From Humitalea sp038249305 (GTDB taxonomy: Bacteria > Pseudomonadota > Alphaproteobacteria > Acetobacterales > Acetobacteraceae): a stretch of DNA of 17,745 nucleotides. Below, piece after piece: positions 7,835 to 14,922 of this stretch. The stretch's first letter is position 1; the number at the start of each line of letters is the position of its first letter. The stretch spans positions 1 to 17,745 of the forward strand of contig JBBRWI010000059.1 in NCBI GenBank assembly GCA_038249305.1. Direction: 5' to 3'. Under the pieces are notes generated by a model. The model did not search any database and was not told the DNA's origin. It saw only the letters and a program-made list of their open reading frames with translations. The position numbers and the translations under genes were made by a program.

Positions 7835-8152
7835 TCTGTCGGTCGGACAACCGAGGCCGGTGGAAGGCTCGGTTGAATGCTCGCGGCGATCATGCGAACC
7901 CGCGGGCGTCCGGCATGATGACAGGCCGCGCCCCGATGTTGGAACATGCAAGGTCAATCGACCAAAAAGTCGAGCGGCGCATGGCCTCGATGGTGGAGCT
8001 GTGGTCCACCGAAACAGGCGCTCAGGAAGGATCAGGGTTGAGCAAAAAAGGTGAGAAAACCTCACTAGAATGAATTCGCCTGCGTGCCGTTCATGGTGCG
8101 TCGCCTGGCATCATACCAGATCAAGTATCATGTCAGGGCGGGCGTTGGGGCG
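7835..8152. other. 318-bp gap before the integrase remnant, no gene seen
   Basis: No supported gene or tRNA is seen, although P4-type integrases often sit beside a tRNA. AACCGAG (7849-7855) can pair with CTCGGTT (7868-7874) just after the reductase stop, but no T-run follows, so termination there is uncertain. At 8044-8065 an A6 run precedes GTGAG/CTCAC (8051-8055 with 8061-8065). Read on the minus strand this resembles a very short hairpin plus T6, too weak to call a terminator. Confidence 0.5.
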
Positions 8153-8522
8153 ATGGCCGGAAAACTCACCGACAAGACCGTCAAGGCGCCAACTGCCCAG
8201 GCGCGCTACACGCATGGACGGTACACCGACGGTGATGGCCTGCACCTCTATCTACGGGCCGATGGCAATGCCGCCTGGGGTTTGCGTTACCGTCTGCACG
8301 GTCAGCAGCGTGACCTCAGCCTACTGCCCCATGCCGATAAGACGCTGAAGGTTGCGCGGGACGCCGCGGCCGTCGCCAGGGTCACCATCAAGGCCGGGAA
8401 AGACCCGATCCGCGAGCGGCAACGACAGACGCGCGGCGATCGAACCCGCCGGCAGCGACCGCACGTTCAAGGCCTGCGTGGAGTCCGTGCTTGAGGCCAA
8501 GACCGGTGTCAATCAGCGTTGA
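8153..8522 (+). pseudogene. P4-type tyrosine integrase, frameshifted and 3'-truncated
   Basis: ATG 8153 opens a typical P4-like integrase N-terminus, MAGKLTDKTVKA, with the arm-DNA-binding (DUF4102-type) domain: YTDGDGLHLYLRADGNAAWGLRY, then LSLLPHADKTLKVARDAAAVAR and KAGKDPIRERQRQ. At about 8426-8434 the meaningful frame moves by one base. It then continues as AAIEPAGSDRTFKACVESVL, the start of the core-binding domain, and ends at TGA 8520 right where IS21-like sequence begins. Only about 120 of the usual 400 residues remain, and the catalytic R-H-R-Y domain is missing, so it cannot work as a recombinase. It marks a former genomic island or prophage-like insertion. Confidence 0.85.
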
Positions 8523-8524
8523 AT

Positions 8525-8557
8525 AGTTTCCAGGGAACAGCGCCCAAAAGTTTCCAG
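8525..8557. repeat. repeated terminal motif of the IS21 remnant
   Basis: AGTTTCCAG occurs at 8525-8533 and again at 8549-8557, 24 bases apart, just outside the remnant istB stop. IS21-family ends carry multiple short direct repeats that serve as transposase-binding sites, so this marks the preserved end of the element. The element tip is probably at about 8520. Confidence 0.6.
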
Positions 8558-8561
8558 TTGG

Positions 8562-8723
8562 TCAGGTTGGTTTCGGCTGCTTTTTGCGCTGTTTGAAGCG
8601 GAACGAGTCGTTCCCGGTTTCCAGAATGTCGCAGTGGTGGGTGATGCGGTCGAGCAACGCCGCGCTGCGCACCGAGACCGCGCGCCCCGCGAACGCCGCC
8701 GGAACGCTGTAGCGATTGCGGTC
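8562..8723 (-). pseudogene. istA-istB deletion fusion of an IS21-family element
   Basis: Read on the minus strand, 8723-8667 encodes DRNRYSVPAAFAGRAVSVR, a signature of the C-terminal region of the IS21 transposase IstA. Without a frame break it then runs into AALLDRITHHCDILETGNDS followed by FRFKQRKK, the C-terminus of the AAA+ helper IstB, ending at TGA 8562. The normal end of istA and nearly all of istB, including the Walker motifs, are gone, so a deletion of several hundred bases joined the two genes at about 8664-8667. An ATG exists at 8774 in the same frame, but the codons from there to 8724 belong to the opposite-strand IS5 sequence. No function is expected. Confidence 0.78.
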
Positions 8724-9047
8724 CAGTACAAGAACGGTCGTCGCTCGGCGATTGATGGCCGCACCACGCGGCATGCTGGGTATGCGGTCAGCCAGGTGAT
8801 CCGCAAGCGTATCGAGGAGGTGTTCGGCTGGGGCAAGGAGGTGGCTGGACTGCGCCGGATGCGGTTGCGCGGCTTGGCGCGTGTCGGTTGGGCCTTCACG
8901 CTGCGCGTCACCGCTTACAACCTGGTGCGGTTGCCAGAAGCTGCTGGGAGCCGCGGCATGACCGCGCCCGAGATCTGTCTGCTGCGGCTAAAAACCGCTG
9001 GAACGCCGGCAGAAATCAGCCCAATCCGGCGGATTGTCGAGCAATGA
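8724..9047 (+). pseudogene. IS5-family transposase, C-terminal fragment
   Basis: About 107 residues of a DDE transposase are preserved: KNGRRSAIDGRTTRHAGYAV, then IRKRIEEVFGWGKEVAG, then RGLARVGWAFTLRVTAYNLVRLPE, ending at TGA 9045. The catalytic glutamate sits in the family signature R-x3-E-x6-K (codon 8814-8816). Both catalytic aspartates and the whole N-terminal half are missing because the sequence starts abruptly at the IS21 junction near 8724. The tail past LVRLPE is longer than in IS5 proteins I recall and may be element-specific. This is an inactive remnant. Confidence 0.82.
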
Positions 9048-9100
9048 GCGGACGAAAATCAGGAAAGCCGCAAGTTTCAACGCGAATTTTCCGCCGCCTG

Positions 9101-9988
9101 CTAACCGGCGAAGCTGTCCAAGAAGGCTTGTGCCAGAGCCGAGGGCTCGCCGCGCGGCGTCGCCAACCAGATGGAGGTGGTGGCGCGCGGATCGTCAAGC
9201 GCGCGATGCGTCACTCCCGCCACACGGATTTGCGCGAGGGATGTTGGCACGATCACGATCCCGAGGCCCGCGGCCACCAGGCCGATCAGCGTCGAATTCT
9301 CGCGCGCCGTCTGGGTGATGTTGGGCATGAAGCCGGCATGCCGGCACAACGCCATCAACTGGCCGTGCAGCGTCGTGCCGAGAGATGGCGAGAAGAAAAT
9401 CATCGGCTCGTTCTCCAGCGCCGCCACGGGTAGCGGACCGGCCAAGCGGGCCAGCGGATGATCCTCACGCATCATCACGACCAGCCTTTCGCGCAACAGT
9501 TCGACCGCCGTGATATCCGCGGGGATGTCGGCGGCGGCGGGGCAGCGCAGAAAGCCCGCATCCAGCTCACCGCGTCGCAGCGCATCCACCTGTTCCATGG
9601 TGGGGCTTTCCCGCAGGGCCAAATTCACATCCGGCAGGCGAAGGCGAAAGGCAAGCACGATGCGGGTGAACACGGGGAGCAGCGGGGCAGAGGCGAAGAG
9701 CCCGATGCGCAGCACACCGATCTCGCCACGCCCGGCCCGCCGCGCGACGGTCTCGGCGCGGGCGGCCTGGGCCAGGGTTGCTCGCGCCTCCGGTAGCAGC
9801 ATCCGTCCAGCCTCGGTCAGCGCTACGCTGCGGGTGCCGCGGTCGAACAGTGGCGTGGCCAACTCGGCCTCCATCTTCCTGATTTGCTGGCTGAGGGGTG
9901 GCTGCGCCATGCCAAGGCGGCGGGCGGCACGTGTGAAGTGAAGCTCCTCAGCCAATGCCACGAAATAGCGAAGATGCCGGAGTTCCAT
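9101..9988 (-). CDS. LysR-family transcriptional regulator
   Basis: This 295-residue regulator has the LysR winged helix-turn-helix at its N-terminus (MELRHLRYFVALAEELHFTR, AARRLGMAQPPLSQQIRKME, then LFDRGTRSVALTEAGRMLLPEA). A coiled linker is followed by a periplasmic-binding-protein-like effector domain (IGVLRIGLFASAPLLPVFTR, FRLRLPDVNLALRES, LVAAGLGIVIVPTSL). It is transcribed away from the hydantoinase operon with 107 bp between starts, the usual LysR layout, so it probably controls that operon and itself; the effector is likely the operon's substrate or product. Its TAG stop at 9103-9101 coincides with the edge of the IS5 remnant, so a few native C-terminal residues may have been lost, although the length is normal for the family. 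Confidence 0.93.
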   Translation of the reverse strand: MELRHLRYFVALAEELHFTRAARRLGMAQPPLSQQIRKMEAELATPLFDRGTRSVALTEAGRMLLPEARATLAQAARAETVARRAGRGEIGVLRIGLFASAPLLPVFTRIVLAFRLRLPDVNLALRESPTMEQVDALRRGELDAGFLRCPAAADIPADITAVELLRERLVVMMREDHPLARLAGPLPVAALENEPMIFFSPSLGTTLHGQLMALCRHAGFMPNITQTARENSTLIGLVAAGLGIVIVPTSLAQIRVAGVTHRALDDPRATTSIWLATPRGEPSALAQAFLDSFAG

Positions 9989-10013
9989 ATCGATAGCCTA
10001 TGAAAACAGACGT

Positions 10014-10028
10014 GGTCCATATTGGACC
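10014..10028. promoter_or_regulatory. candidate LysR operator, perfect inverted repeat
   Basis: GGTCCA (10014-10019) and TGGACC (10023-10028) form a perfect dyad around TAT. It lies 25 bases from the LysR start and 67 bases before the hyuB start, where a LysR recognition site is expected. It does not follow the textbook T-N11-A exactly (the inner T and A are nine bases apart), so assignment to this LysR protein is inference from position and symmetry. Confidence 0.5.
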
Positions 10029-10080
10029 CGTTGTTTTGCTGCCGCTAGCGTTCCACACGCGCTCACCGTGGGCCGTCAGC

Positions 10081-10088
10081 AGGAAGGA
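10081..10088 (+). promoter_or_regulatory. strong ribosome binding site fixing a TTG start
   Basis: AGGAAGGA lies seven bases before TTG 10096. It decides the hyuB start: the ATG at 10000 would add 32 residues with no family similarity, overlap the candidate operator, and leave only 11 bases between the divergent genes. Confidence 0.75.
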
Positions 10089-10095
10089 CCTCTCA

Positions 10096-11739
10096 TTGGA
10101 CGCCTTCGATCCCATTACCCTCGAAGTCTATTGGAGCCGGCTGATCTCCATCGCCGACGAGGCCGCCACCGGCCTGCTGCGCACCGCCTTTTCTACCATC
10201 GTCCGCGAGTCCAATGATTTCGCGACGGTGCTGATGGACCGGAACGGCGATTCGATCTCGGAGAATACCGGAGGCATTGCCTCTTTTTCCTGCATCCTGC
10301 CCAAGACCACCAAGCATTTCCTGGGCCGCTTCCCGATCGAAACTTGGCAGCCGGGCGATTGCGTAATTACCAATGACCCCTTCTTGGCCACAGGGCATTT
10401 GCCGGATTTCACCGCGGTCTCGCCCATCTTCCATCGCGGGGCGGTCGTGGGTTTTGCGGGTTCCATTGCGCATTCGCCCGATGTCGGCGGCGCGCTGTGG
10501 TCGGCCGATTGCCGCGAGCTTTACGAGGAAGGCATTCGTATCCCGCCCTCCCGGCTGTTCCGTGCCGGTGAGCGCAACGAAGACCTGGTCGAACTGCTTA
10601 GCGCCAATGTGCGAATCCCGGGCCCGGTTATGGGTGACCTGGAGGCCCAGGTAGTGGCCAACGAGGTGGCGGTGCGGCGCCTCGCAGAATTCCTGGACGA
10701 TACCGCCCTCACGGATCTCCAGGCGCTGTCCGAATCCCTCCATACCCGGGCCGATCTTGCCATGCGCCGCGCTATCGCCGAGGTGCCGGACGGTGTCTAT
10801 GACGCGACCATCGAGGCCGATGGCTTCGACGATCAGATCACCCGCATCGTCTGCCGCGTCACCGTGAACGGGGAGACGATGCACATCGATTTTGCCGGCA
10901 CCTCGCCGCAGATCGATCGCGGCATCAACTGCGTGCTGAACTATACGCACGCCTATTCGGTCTATCCCGTGAAATGCGCGCTGGATCCCTTCACGCCGCG
11001 CAATGAGGGCAGTTACCGCGCCATCACGGTCGCAGCCCCCGAGGGTTCCATCCTGAACCCACGCTTCCCCGCGCCGTGCAGCGCGAGGCAACTCACAGGG
11101 CATTTGCTGGCGGGCGCGGTCTACAAGGCGCTGGCCCATGTTCTGCCGGACAGGGTGATGGCGGAATGCGGCGGCGCGCCGACCATGCGCGCGCTGTTCA
11201 GCGGGCTGGACCAGAATGGTGATCGCTTCTCCCAGGTGCTCTTCGCCAGCGGCGGCATGGGCGCTTGCCCGCATCGCGACGGGCTGCCGACAACGGCCTT
11301 CCCGACCAATGTCGGCGCCGGCTCCATAGAAGCCTATGAAAGTGTCGCGCCGCTGCTGGTCTGGCGGAAGCAGCTGCGGCCTGATTCAGGTGGCGCGGGC
11401 CGATTCCGTGGAGGGCTCGGTCAGGAGGTGGAGATCGAGATCCGCACACCGGCCGCCGTGCGGCTCTCACTGCTATCGGACCGGCGCGACCATCCGGCGC
11501 AGGGACTGCTCGGTGGGGGACCAGGCGCTGCGGCGGTGATCGCTATCGATGACGGCACGCGCCCGCACCCGAAATCGCGTACCAGTGTCGAGACCGGGCG
11601 GCGTGTTACGCTGCTCTATGCGGGCGGCGGCGGTTTCGGCGATCCAGCATTGCGCGACCGCGCAGCCATCGCGGCCGATCTACGCGACGGCTACATAAGC
11701 GAGGATGCCGCGGTGCGCGACTATGGGGTGAAGCTGTGA
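10096..11739 (+). CDS. hyuB: hydantoinase B/oxoprolinase family protein (HyuB-like)
   Basis: This 547-residue protein (TTG start) is the B partner of the hydantoinase/5-oxoprolinase superfamily, which with HyuA opens cyclic amides such as hydantoins or 5-oxoproline using ATP; related pairs act as acetone or acetophenone carboxylases. Family stretches include FDPITLEVYWSRLISIADEA at the N-terminus, SISENTGG, ITNDPFLATGHLPDF, GPVMGDLEAQVVANEVAVRR, the DFAGTSPQIDRGINC core, GGMGACPHRDG, and the glycine-rich end YAGGGGFGDPALRDRAAIAADLRDGYIS. The length is typical (500-600). A strong AGGAAGGA site precedes the TTG. It is the first gene of the operon divergent from LysR, and its stop overlaps the next start (GTGA). 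No third carboxylase subunit is present, so ring opening is favoured over carboxylation. The substrate is unknown. Confidence 0.9.
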   Translation: MDAFDPITLEVYWSRLISIADEAATGLLRTAFSTIVRESNDFATVLMDRNGDSISENTGGIASFSCILPKTTKHFLGRFPIETWQPGDCVITNDPFLATGHLPDFTAVSPIFHRGAVVGFAGSIAHSPDVGGALWSADCRELYEEGIRIPPSRLFRAGERNEDLVELLSANVRIPGPVMGDLEAQVVANEVAVRRLAEFLDDTALTDLQALSESLHTRADLAMRRAIAEVPDGVYDATIEADGFDDQITRIVCRVTVNGETMHIDFAGTSPQIDRGINCVLNYTHAYSVYPVKCALDPFTPRNEGSYRAITVAAPEGSILNPRFPAPCSARQLTGHLLAGAVYKALAHVLPDRVMAECGGAPTMRALFSGLDQNGDRFSQVLFASGGMGACPHRDGLPTTAFPTNVGAGSIEAYESVAPLLVWRKQLRPDSGGAGRFRGGLGQEVEIEIRTPAAVRLSLLSDRRDHPAQGLLGGGPGAAAVIAIDDGTRPHPKSRTSVETGRRVTLLYAGGGGFGDPALRDRAAIAADLRDGYISEDAAVRDYGVKL

Positions 11740-13841
11740 GCGCGCTGACGGTCCGCATTGGCGTCGATGTCGGCGGTACCTTCACCGATTTCGTCCTGCA
11801 TGATCCGGCACGCCAACTTGTCGCCACCGGCAAGCGCCTGACCACCCCTGATGACCCGAGCGAGGCCATCATCGCTGGCGTGCTGCGATTGCTGGAGGAA
11901 ACCGGGCTCAAGCCCTCGGACCTGCATAGCATCGTCCATGGCACGACGTTGGTAACGAACACCATAATCGAGCGCACCGGCGCCTGCGTCGGCCTGCTGA
12001 CCACGGCCGGGTTCCGGGACGTGATCGAGATCGGCCGCGAGACCCGCTACGACCTGTATGACCTATATCTCGAAGCACCGCCGACGCTGGTACCACGTCA
12101 TCGCCGCGTCGAGATCCCCGAACGCATCGATGTGCATGGGGACACGCTGCTGGAGTTGGACGAGGACGCGGTGCGTGCAGCCGCGACCCGTCTCGTGCAA
12201 GATGAGGGGATCGAGGCGCTCGCTATCGCCTTCCTGCATTCCTACCACGATGACCGGCATGAGGTTCGCGCGGGCGCCATCGTCGCCGCGCTCTACCCCG
12301 ATCTACCGCTCTCGCTCTCCTCCCGCGTGGCGCCCGAGATTCGCGAATTCGAGCGCACCAGCACGGCCTGCGGCAATGCCTATGTGCAGCCGCTGATGCG
12401 GCGTTACCTCGACAAGCTGGAAGCCTCGCTGACCGCGCTTGGCTTCGTCGGGCGGTTGCATGTAATGCTCTCGGGCGGCGGCATCGCGGCGCTGCGCGAC
12501 GCCAAGGAATTCCCCATCCGCCTGATCGAATCTGGCCCGGCGGCGGGCGCGATGGCTGCCTCCTTCCTGGCACGGCTGACTGGCGAGAAGCACGTCGTCT
12601 CCTTCGACATGGGCGGCACGACGGCGAAGATGTGCCTCGTGGAGAACGCCGCACCGGATCGAAAATTCGACTTCGAAGCCGGCCGCGTGCGGCGCTTCCA
12701 GAAGGGTTCCGGCTTGCCGCTGAAGGTCTCGGTGGTGGACATGATCGAAATTGGAGCAGGCGGAGGCAGCATCGCGCGCGTCGATGCCGCGTCCGGCCTG
12801 ATGAAGGTCGGGCCGCGCAGCGCGGGTGCGAAGCCGGGGCCGATCTGCTATGGGCGCGGTGGCACCGAACCCACTGTGACCGATGGCGACCTGGTTCTGG
12901 GGCGGCTCGATCCAAAGTATTTCTTGGGCGGCGAGATGGCGCTCGACCCTGACGCCGTGCAGCGCGCAATCGAGTCGGGCATTGCCCAGGGCCTGAACGT
13001 GACGCGCGATATGGCCGCACTTGGCATCCGGCGCATCGTCGATGAGACGATGGCGGCGGCTACGCGCATGCATCTGGCCGAAAAGGGCCGCGATCCCCGC
13101 CGCTACACGCTGATCGCTTTCGGCGGCGCGGGGCCGGTACATGCCTATGATCTGGCGCGGCTGCTGAAGATGAAGCGGATGCTGGTGCCGCTGGGCGCAG
13201 GCGTCGCCTCCGCACTCGGCTTCCTGGTGGCTCCGCCCGCCACAGATCTGGTCCGCAGCCACGTGGGGCGGCTGGAGCGGCTGGATTGGGCGCATGTGAA
13301 TGGCCTGCTGGCACAGATGGCGGAGGATGGCCGCGCCTTGCTGCTCGAAGCCGGCGCAGCGTCGCAGGACATCATCGTCCTTCCGGCCGCCGACATGCGC
13401 CATGTCGGCCAGGGCTTCGAGATCCCGGTAAAGCTGCCGGCCATGCAAATGACCGCGAACGACCTGCCCGCCGTTCGGGAAAGCTTTTTCGCAAGCTATC
13501 GAGAACGCTTCGGACGCGCGTTGACCGACCTGCCGATCGAGGCGCTGAGCTGGCGCATCGCCTGCATCGCCCCGGGCCGTGATATCCAACTGGCTGAAGT
13601 CGGGAGCACCGCGACAGAAAGCTCCATGGATGCCGCCAAGGCCAGGCGCGGGGTGCGGCAGGTGCTGTTCGAGGGGGCCGGCTGGCTGCCCTGTCAAGTC
13701 TATGATCGCTACGCTTTGGCTCCAGGTGCGGCATTCGAAGGACCAGCGCTGGTGGAAGAGCGCGAATCTACTTGCGTGGTTGGGCCCGATGCCAAAGTTT
13801 CGGTGGATGTCTTCCGAAATCTGCTCATCGAACTACCCTGA
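11736..13841 (+). CDS. hyuA: hydantoinase A/oxoprolinase family protein (HyuA-like)
   Basis: This 701-residue protein (GTG start, four-base overlap with hyuB) is the ATP-using A subunit of a hydantoinase/5-oxoprolinase-type enzyme. The N-terminal domain has the phosphate motif RIGVDVGGTFTDFVLHD (about residues 7-23), VHGTTLVTNTIIER and the IGRETRYDLYDLYLEAPPTL region. The central hydantoinase A domain shows VAPEIREFERTSTACGNAYV, LSGGGIAAL, a second nucleotide motif SFDMGGTTAKMCLVE near residue 288, GAGGGSIARVD and AFGGAGPVHAYDLARLLK near residue 460. A C-terminal domain follows, with MRHVGQGFEIPV and SYRERFGR. All are in the normal order and the length is normal (680-720), with no missing motif seen. 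It should form a heteromer with HyuB. Hydantoin, 5-oxoproline and lactam substrates cannot be told apart by eye. Confidence 0.92.
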   Translation: MSALTVRIGVDVGGTFTDFVLHDPARQLVATGKRLTTPDDPSEAIIAGVLRLLEETGLKPSDLHSIVHGTTLVTNTIIERTGACVGLLTTAGFRDVIEIGRETRYDLYDLYLEAPPTLVPRHRRVEIPERIDVHGDTLLELDEDAVRAAATRLVQDEGIEALAIAFLHSYHDDRHEVRAGAIVAALYPDLPLSLSSRVAPEIREFERTSTACGNAYVQPLMRRYLDKLEASLTALGFVGRLHVMLSGGGIAALRDAKEFPIRLIESGPAAGAMAASFLARLTGEKHVVSFDMGGTTAKMCLVENAAPDRKFDFEAGRVRRFQKGSGLPLKVSVVDMIEIGAGGGSIARVDAASGLMKVGPRSAGAKPGPICYGRGGTEPTVTDGDLVLGRLDPKYFLGGEMALDPDAVQRAIESGIAQGLNVTRDMAALGIRRIVDETMAAATRMHLAEKGRDPRRYTLIAFGGAGPVHAYDLARLLKMKRMLVPLGAGVASALGFLVAPPATDLVRSHVGRLERLDWAHVNGLLAQMAEDGRALLLEAGAASQDIIVLPAADMRHVGQGFEIPVKLPAMQMTANDLPAVRESFFASYRERFGRALTDLPIEALSWRIACIAPGRDIQLAEVGSTATESSMDAAKARRGVRQVLFEGAGWLPCQVYDRYALAPGAAFEGPALVEERESTCVVGPDAKVSVDVFRNLLIELP

Positions 13842-13879
13842 TCGGGCCAGACTTGCTTAACGTCGTGCCATCGAGAAGA

Positions 13880-13900
13880 ATGGTGATCCGGGTCCACCAT
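13880..13900. other. inverted repeat between hyuA and the first binding-protein gene
   Basis: ATGGTG (13880-13885) pairs with CACCAT (13895-13900) around nine bases. It sits in the 103-bp gap, the largest break inside the operon, which also contains one GGTCCA matching the half-site of the candidate LysR operator. It could be an internal regulatory or processing element, but a chance dyad of this size is quite possible. Confidence 0.3.
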
Positions 13901-13944
13901 AGGCACTTACCGTCCGACCCCGACCGCGGCACAGGAGTTGGACC

Positions 13945-14922
13945 ATGCGACCGGTGACACGTCGTTCCCTGCTGGCCACATCCCTCGCACTGCCGGCCCT
14001 GCGCCCGGCGGTGGCGCAGGATGCCTATCCCACACGTCCCATCACGCTGGTGGTTCCCTGGGCGGCGGGCGGCTCTACCGATGTGCTGGGTCGGCTCCTG
14101 GCGCAGACCATGGCGGCAGACCTCGGCCAGCCGATCGTGGTGGAAAATCGTGGCGGAGCTTCGGGCACCGTCGGCCATGGCTACGTGGCGCGGGCGCGTC
14201 CGGATGGCTACACGTTCCTGCTCGGCACCAACAGCACCTATGCTATTGCGCCGCATCTCATGAGCGGCTTGCCCTATGACAACCGGGCCGCCTTCACCGG
14301 GGTCAGCCTCGTGGCGCGCAGCGCGCAGGCGCTCTGCGTGCATCCCTCCATCCCGGTGAACAACGTCGCAGAACTGATCGCCTACGCGCGCTCCAAGCCG
14401 GGCGAGGTGACCTTCTCCTCCGCCGGCATCGGCGCCAGCAGCCATCTGGCGACGGAACTGTTGCAGGCAAGGGCGGGCATCAGGCTGCTGCATGTGCCCT
14501 ATCGCGGTGGCGGTCCTTCCGCGCAGGGGCTGCTGGCGGGCGAAGTGGCGCTCTCCTTCGTTGATCTCGTGACAGCGCTGCCCTTCCGCCCGACCGGGCA
14601 GCTGAAACTGCTGGGTGTGAGCACGGCGGCGCGCTCCGAACTGGCGCCCGATGTGCCGACGCTCGCGGAGGCCGGCGTGCCTGGCTTCGATTCGTCGACC
14701 GATGTCATCATGCTGCTGCCGGCCAATACACCGCCGCCGATCGTGGCGCGGCTTTCGGCGACGCTCATCAGGGCGCTCACAGATGCGGAGACGCGGCGGC
14801 GCATCATTGCCATGGGTATCGAGCCGCTGGGCACCAGCGCGGCCGAACTGGACATTTATTGGACGCGCGAGAGCGCGAAATGGGGTGAGATCATCCGAAG
14901 CCAGAACATCACGGTGGGCTGA
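13945..14922 (+). CDS. tripartite tricarboxylate transporter substrate-binding protein (Bug family), first copy
   Basis: This 325-residue periplasmic binding protein is of the Bug/TctC family, which captures small carboxylates, amino acids or aromatic acids for a TctAB-type transporter. The leader MRPVTRRSLLATSLALPALRPAVAQ contains a twin arginine (TRRSLLA) and an AVAQ cleavage site, so Tat or Sec export is possible. Mature-protein hallmarks are YPTRPITLVVPWAAGGSTDV, VENRGGASGTVG, a DGYTFLLGTNSTYAIAPHL ligand loop, SSAGIGASSHLATELLQ, HVPYRGGGPSAQGLLAGEV, and LAPDVPTLAEAGVPGFD. An AGGAG site lies seven bases before the ATG. It ends exactly where the second Bug gene begins. No tctA or tctB gene lies nearby, so the membrane partner must be elsewhere or the protein acts as a sensor. 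The ligand is unknown. Confidence 0.92.
   Translation: MRPVTRRSLLATSLALPALRPAVAQDAYPTRPITLVVPWAAGGSTDVLGRLLAQTMAADLGQPIVVENRGGASGTVGHGYVARARPDGYTFLLGTNSTYAIAPHLMSGLPYDNRAAFTGVSLVARSAQALCVHPSIPVNNVAELIAYARSKPGEVTFSSAGIGASSHLATELLQARAGIRLLHVPYRGGGPSAQGLLAGEVALSFVDLVTALPFRPTGQLKLLGVSTAARSELAPDVPTLAEAGVPGFDSSTDVIMLLPANTPPPIVARLSATLIRALTDAETRRRIIAMGIEPLGTSAAELDIYWTRESAKWGEIIRSQNITVG

Larger units (their letters stand above)
8520..9103. mobile_element. mosaic of IS21-family and IS5-family remnants
   Basis: Two partial insertion sequences are joined here. From 8520 to about 8723 lies an IS21-type right-end fragment coding on the minus strand; from about 8724 to about 9103 lies the 3' part of an IS5-type element coding on the plus strand. 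The left boundary cuts the integrase gene and the right boundary abuts the LysR gene. The IS5 end (CCGCCTGCTA, ending at 9103) resembles common IS5-type terminal sequences. Neither element can transpose itself. Confidence 0.8.

Noticed and set aside
6908..8065. 385-codon minus-strand open frame opposite the ferredoxin reductase
   Set aside because: It runs antisense through a complete Fpr and the tandem repeats; no recognisable protein.
8044..8065. Minus-strand terminator (GTGAG/CTCAC plus T6)
   Set aside because: The stem has only five base pairs and no minus-strand gene lies upstream of it.
7835..8152. tRNA or att site beside the integrase
   Set aside because: Checked because P4-type integrases target tRNAs, but no cloverleaf or CCA-proximal T-arm pattern was visible by eye.
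12303..13697. 464-codon minus-strand open frame opposite hyuA
   Set aside because: Shadow of a gene with both nucleotide motifs and normal length on the plus strand.
10096..13841. Acetone or acetophenone carboxylase
   Set aside because: The A/B subunits are homologous, but no small gamma subunit or other carboxylase partner is present, so a hydantoinase/oxoprolinase-type role is preferred.
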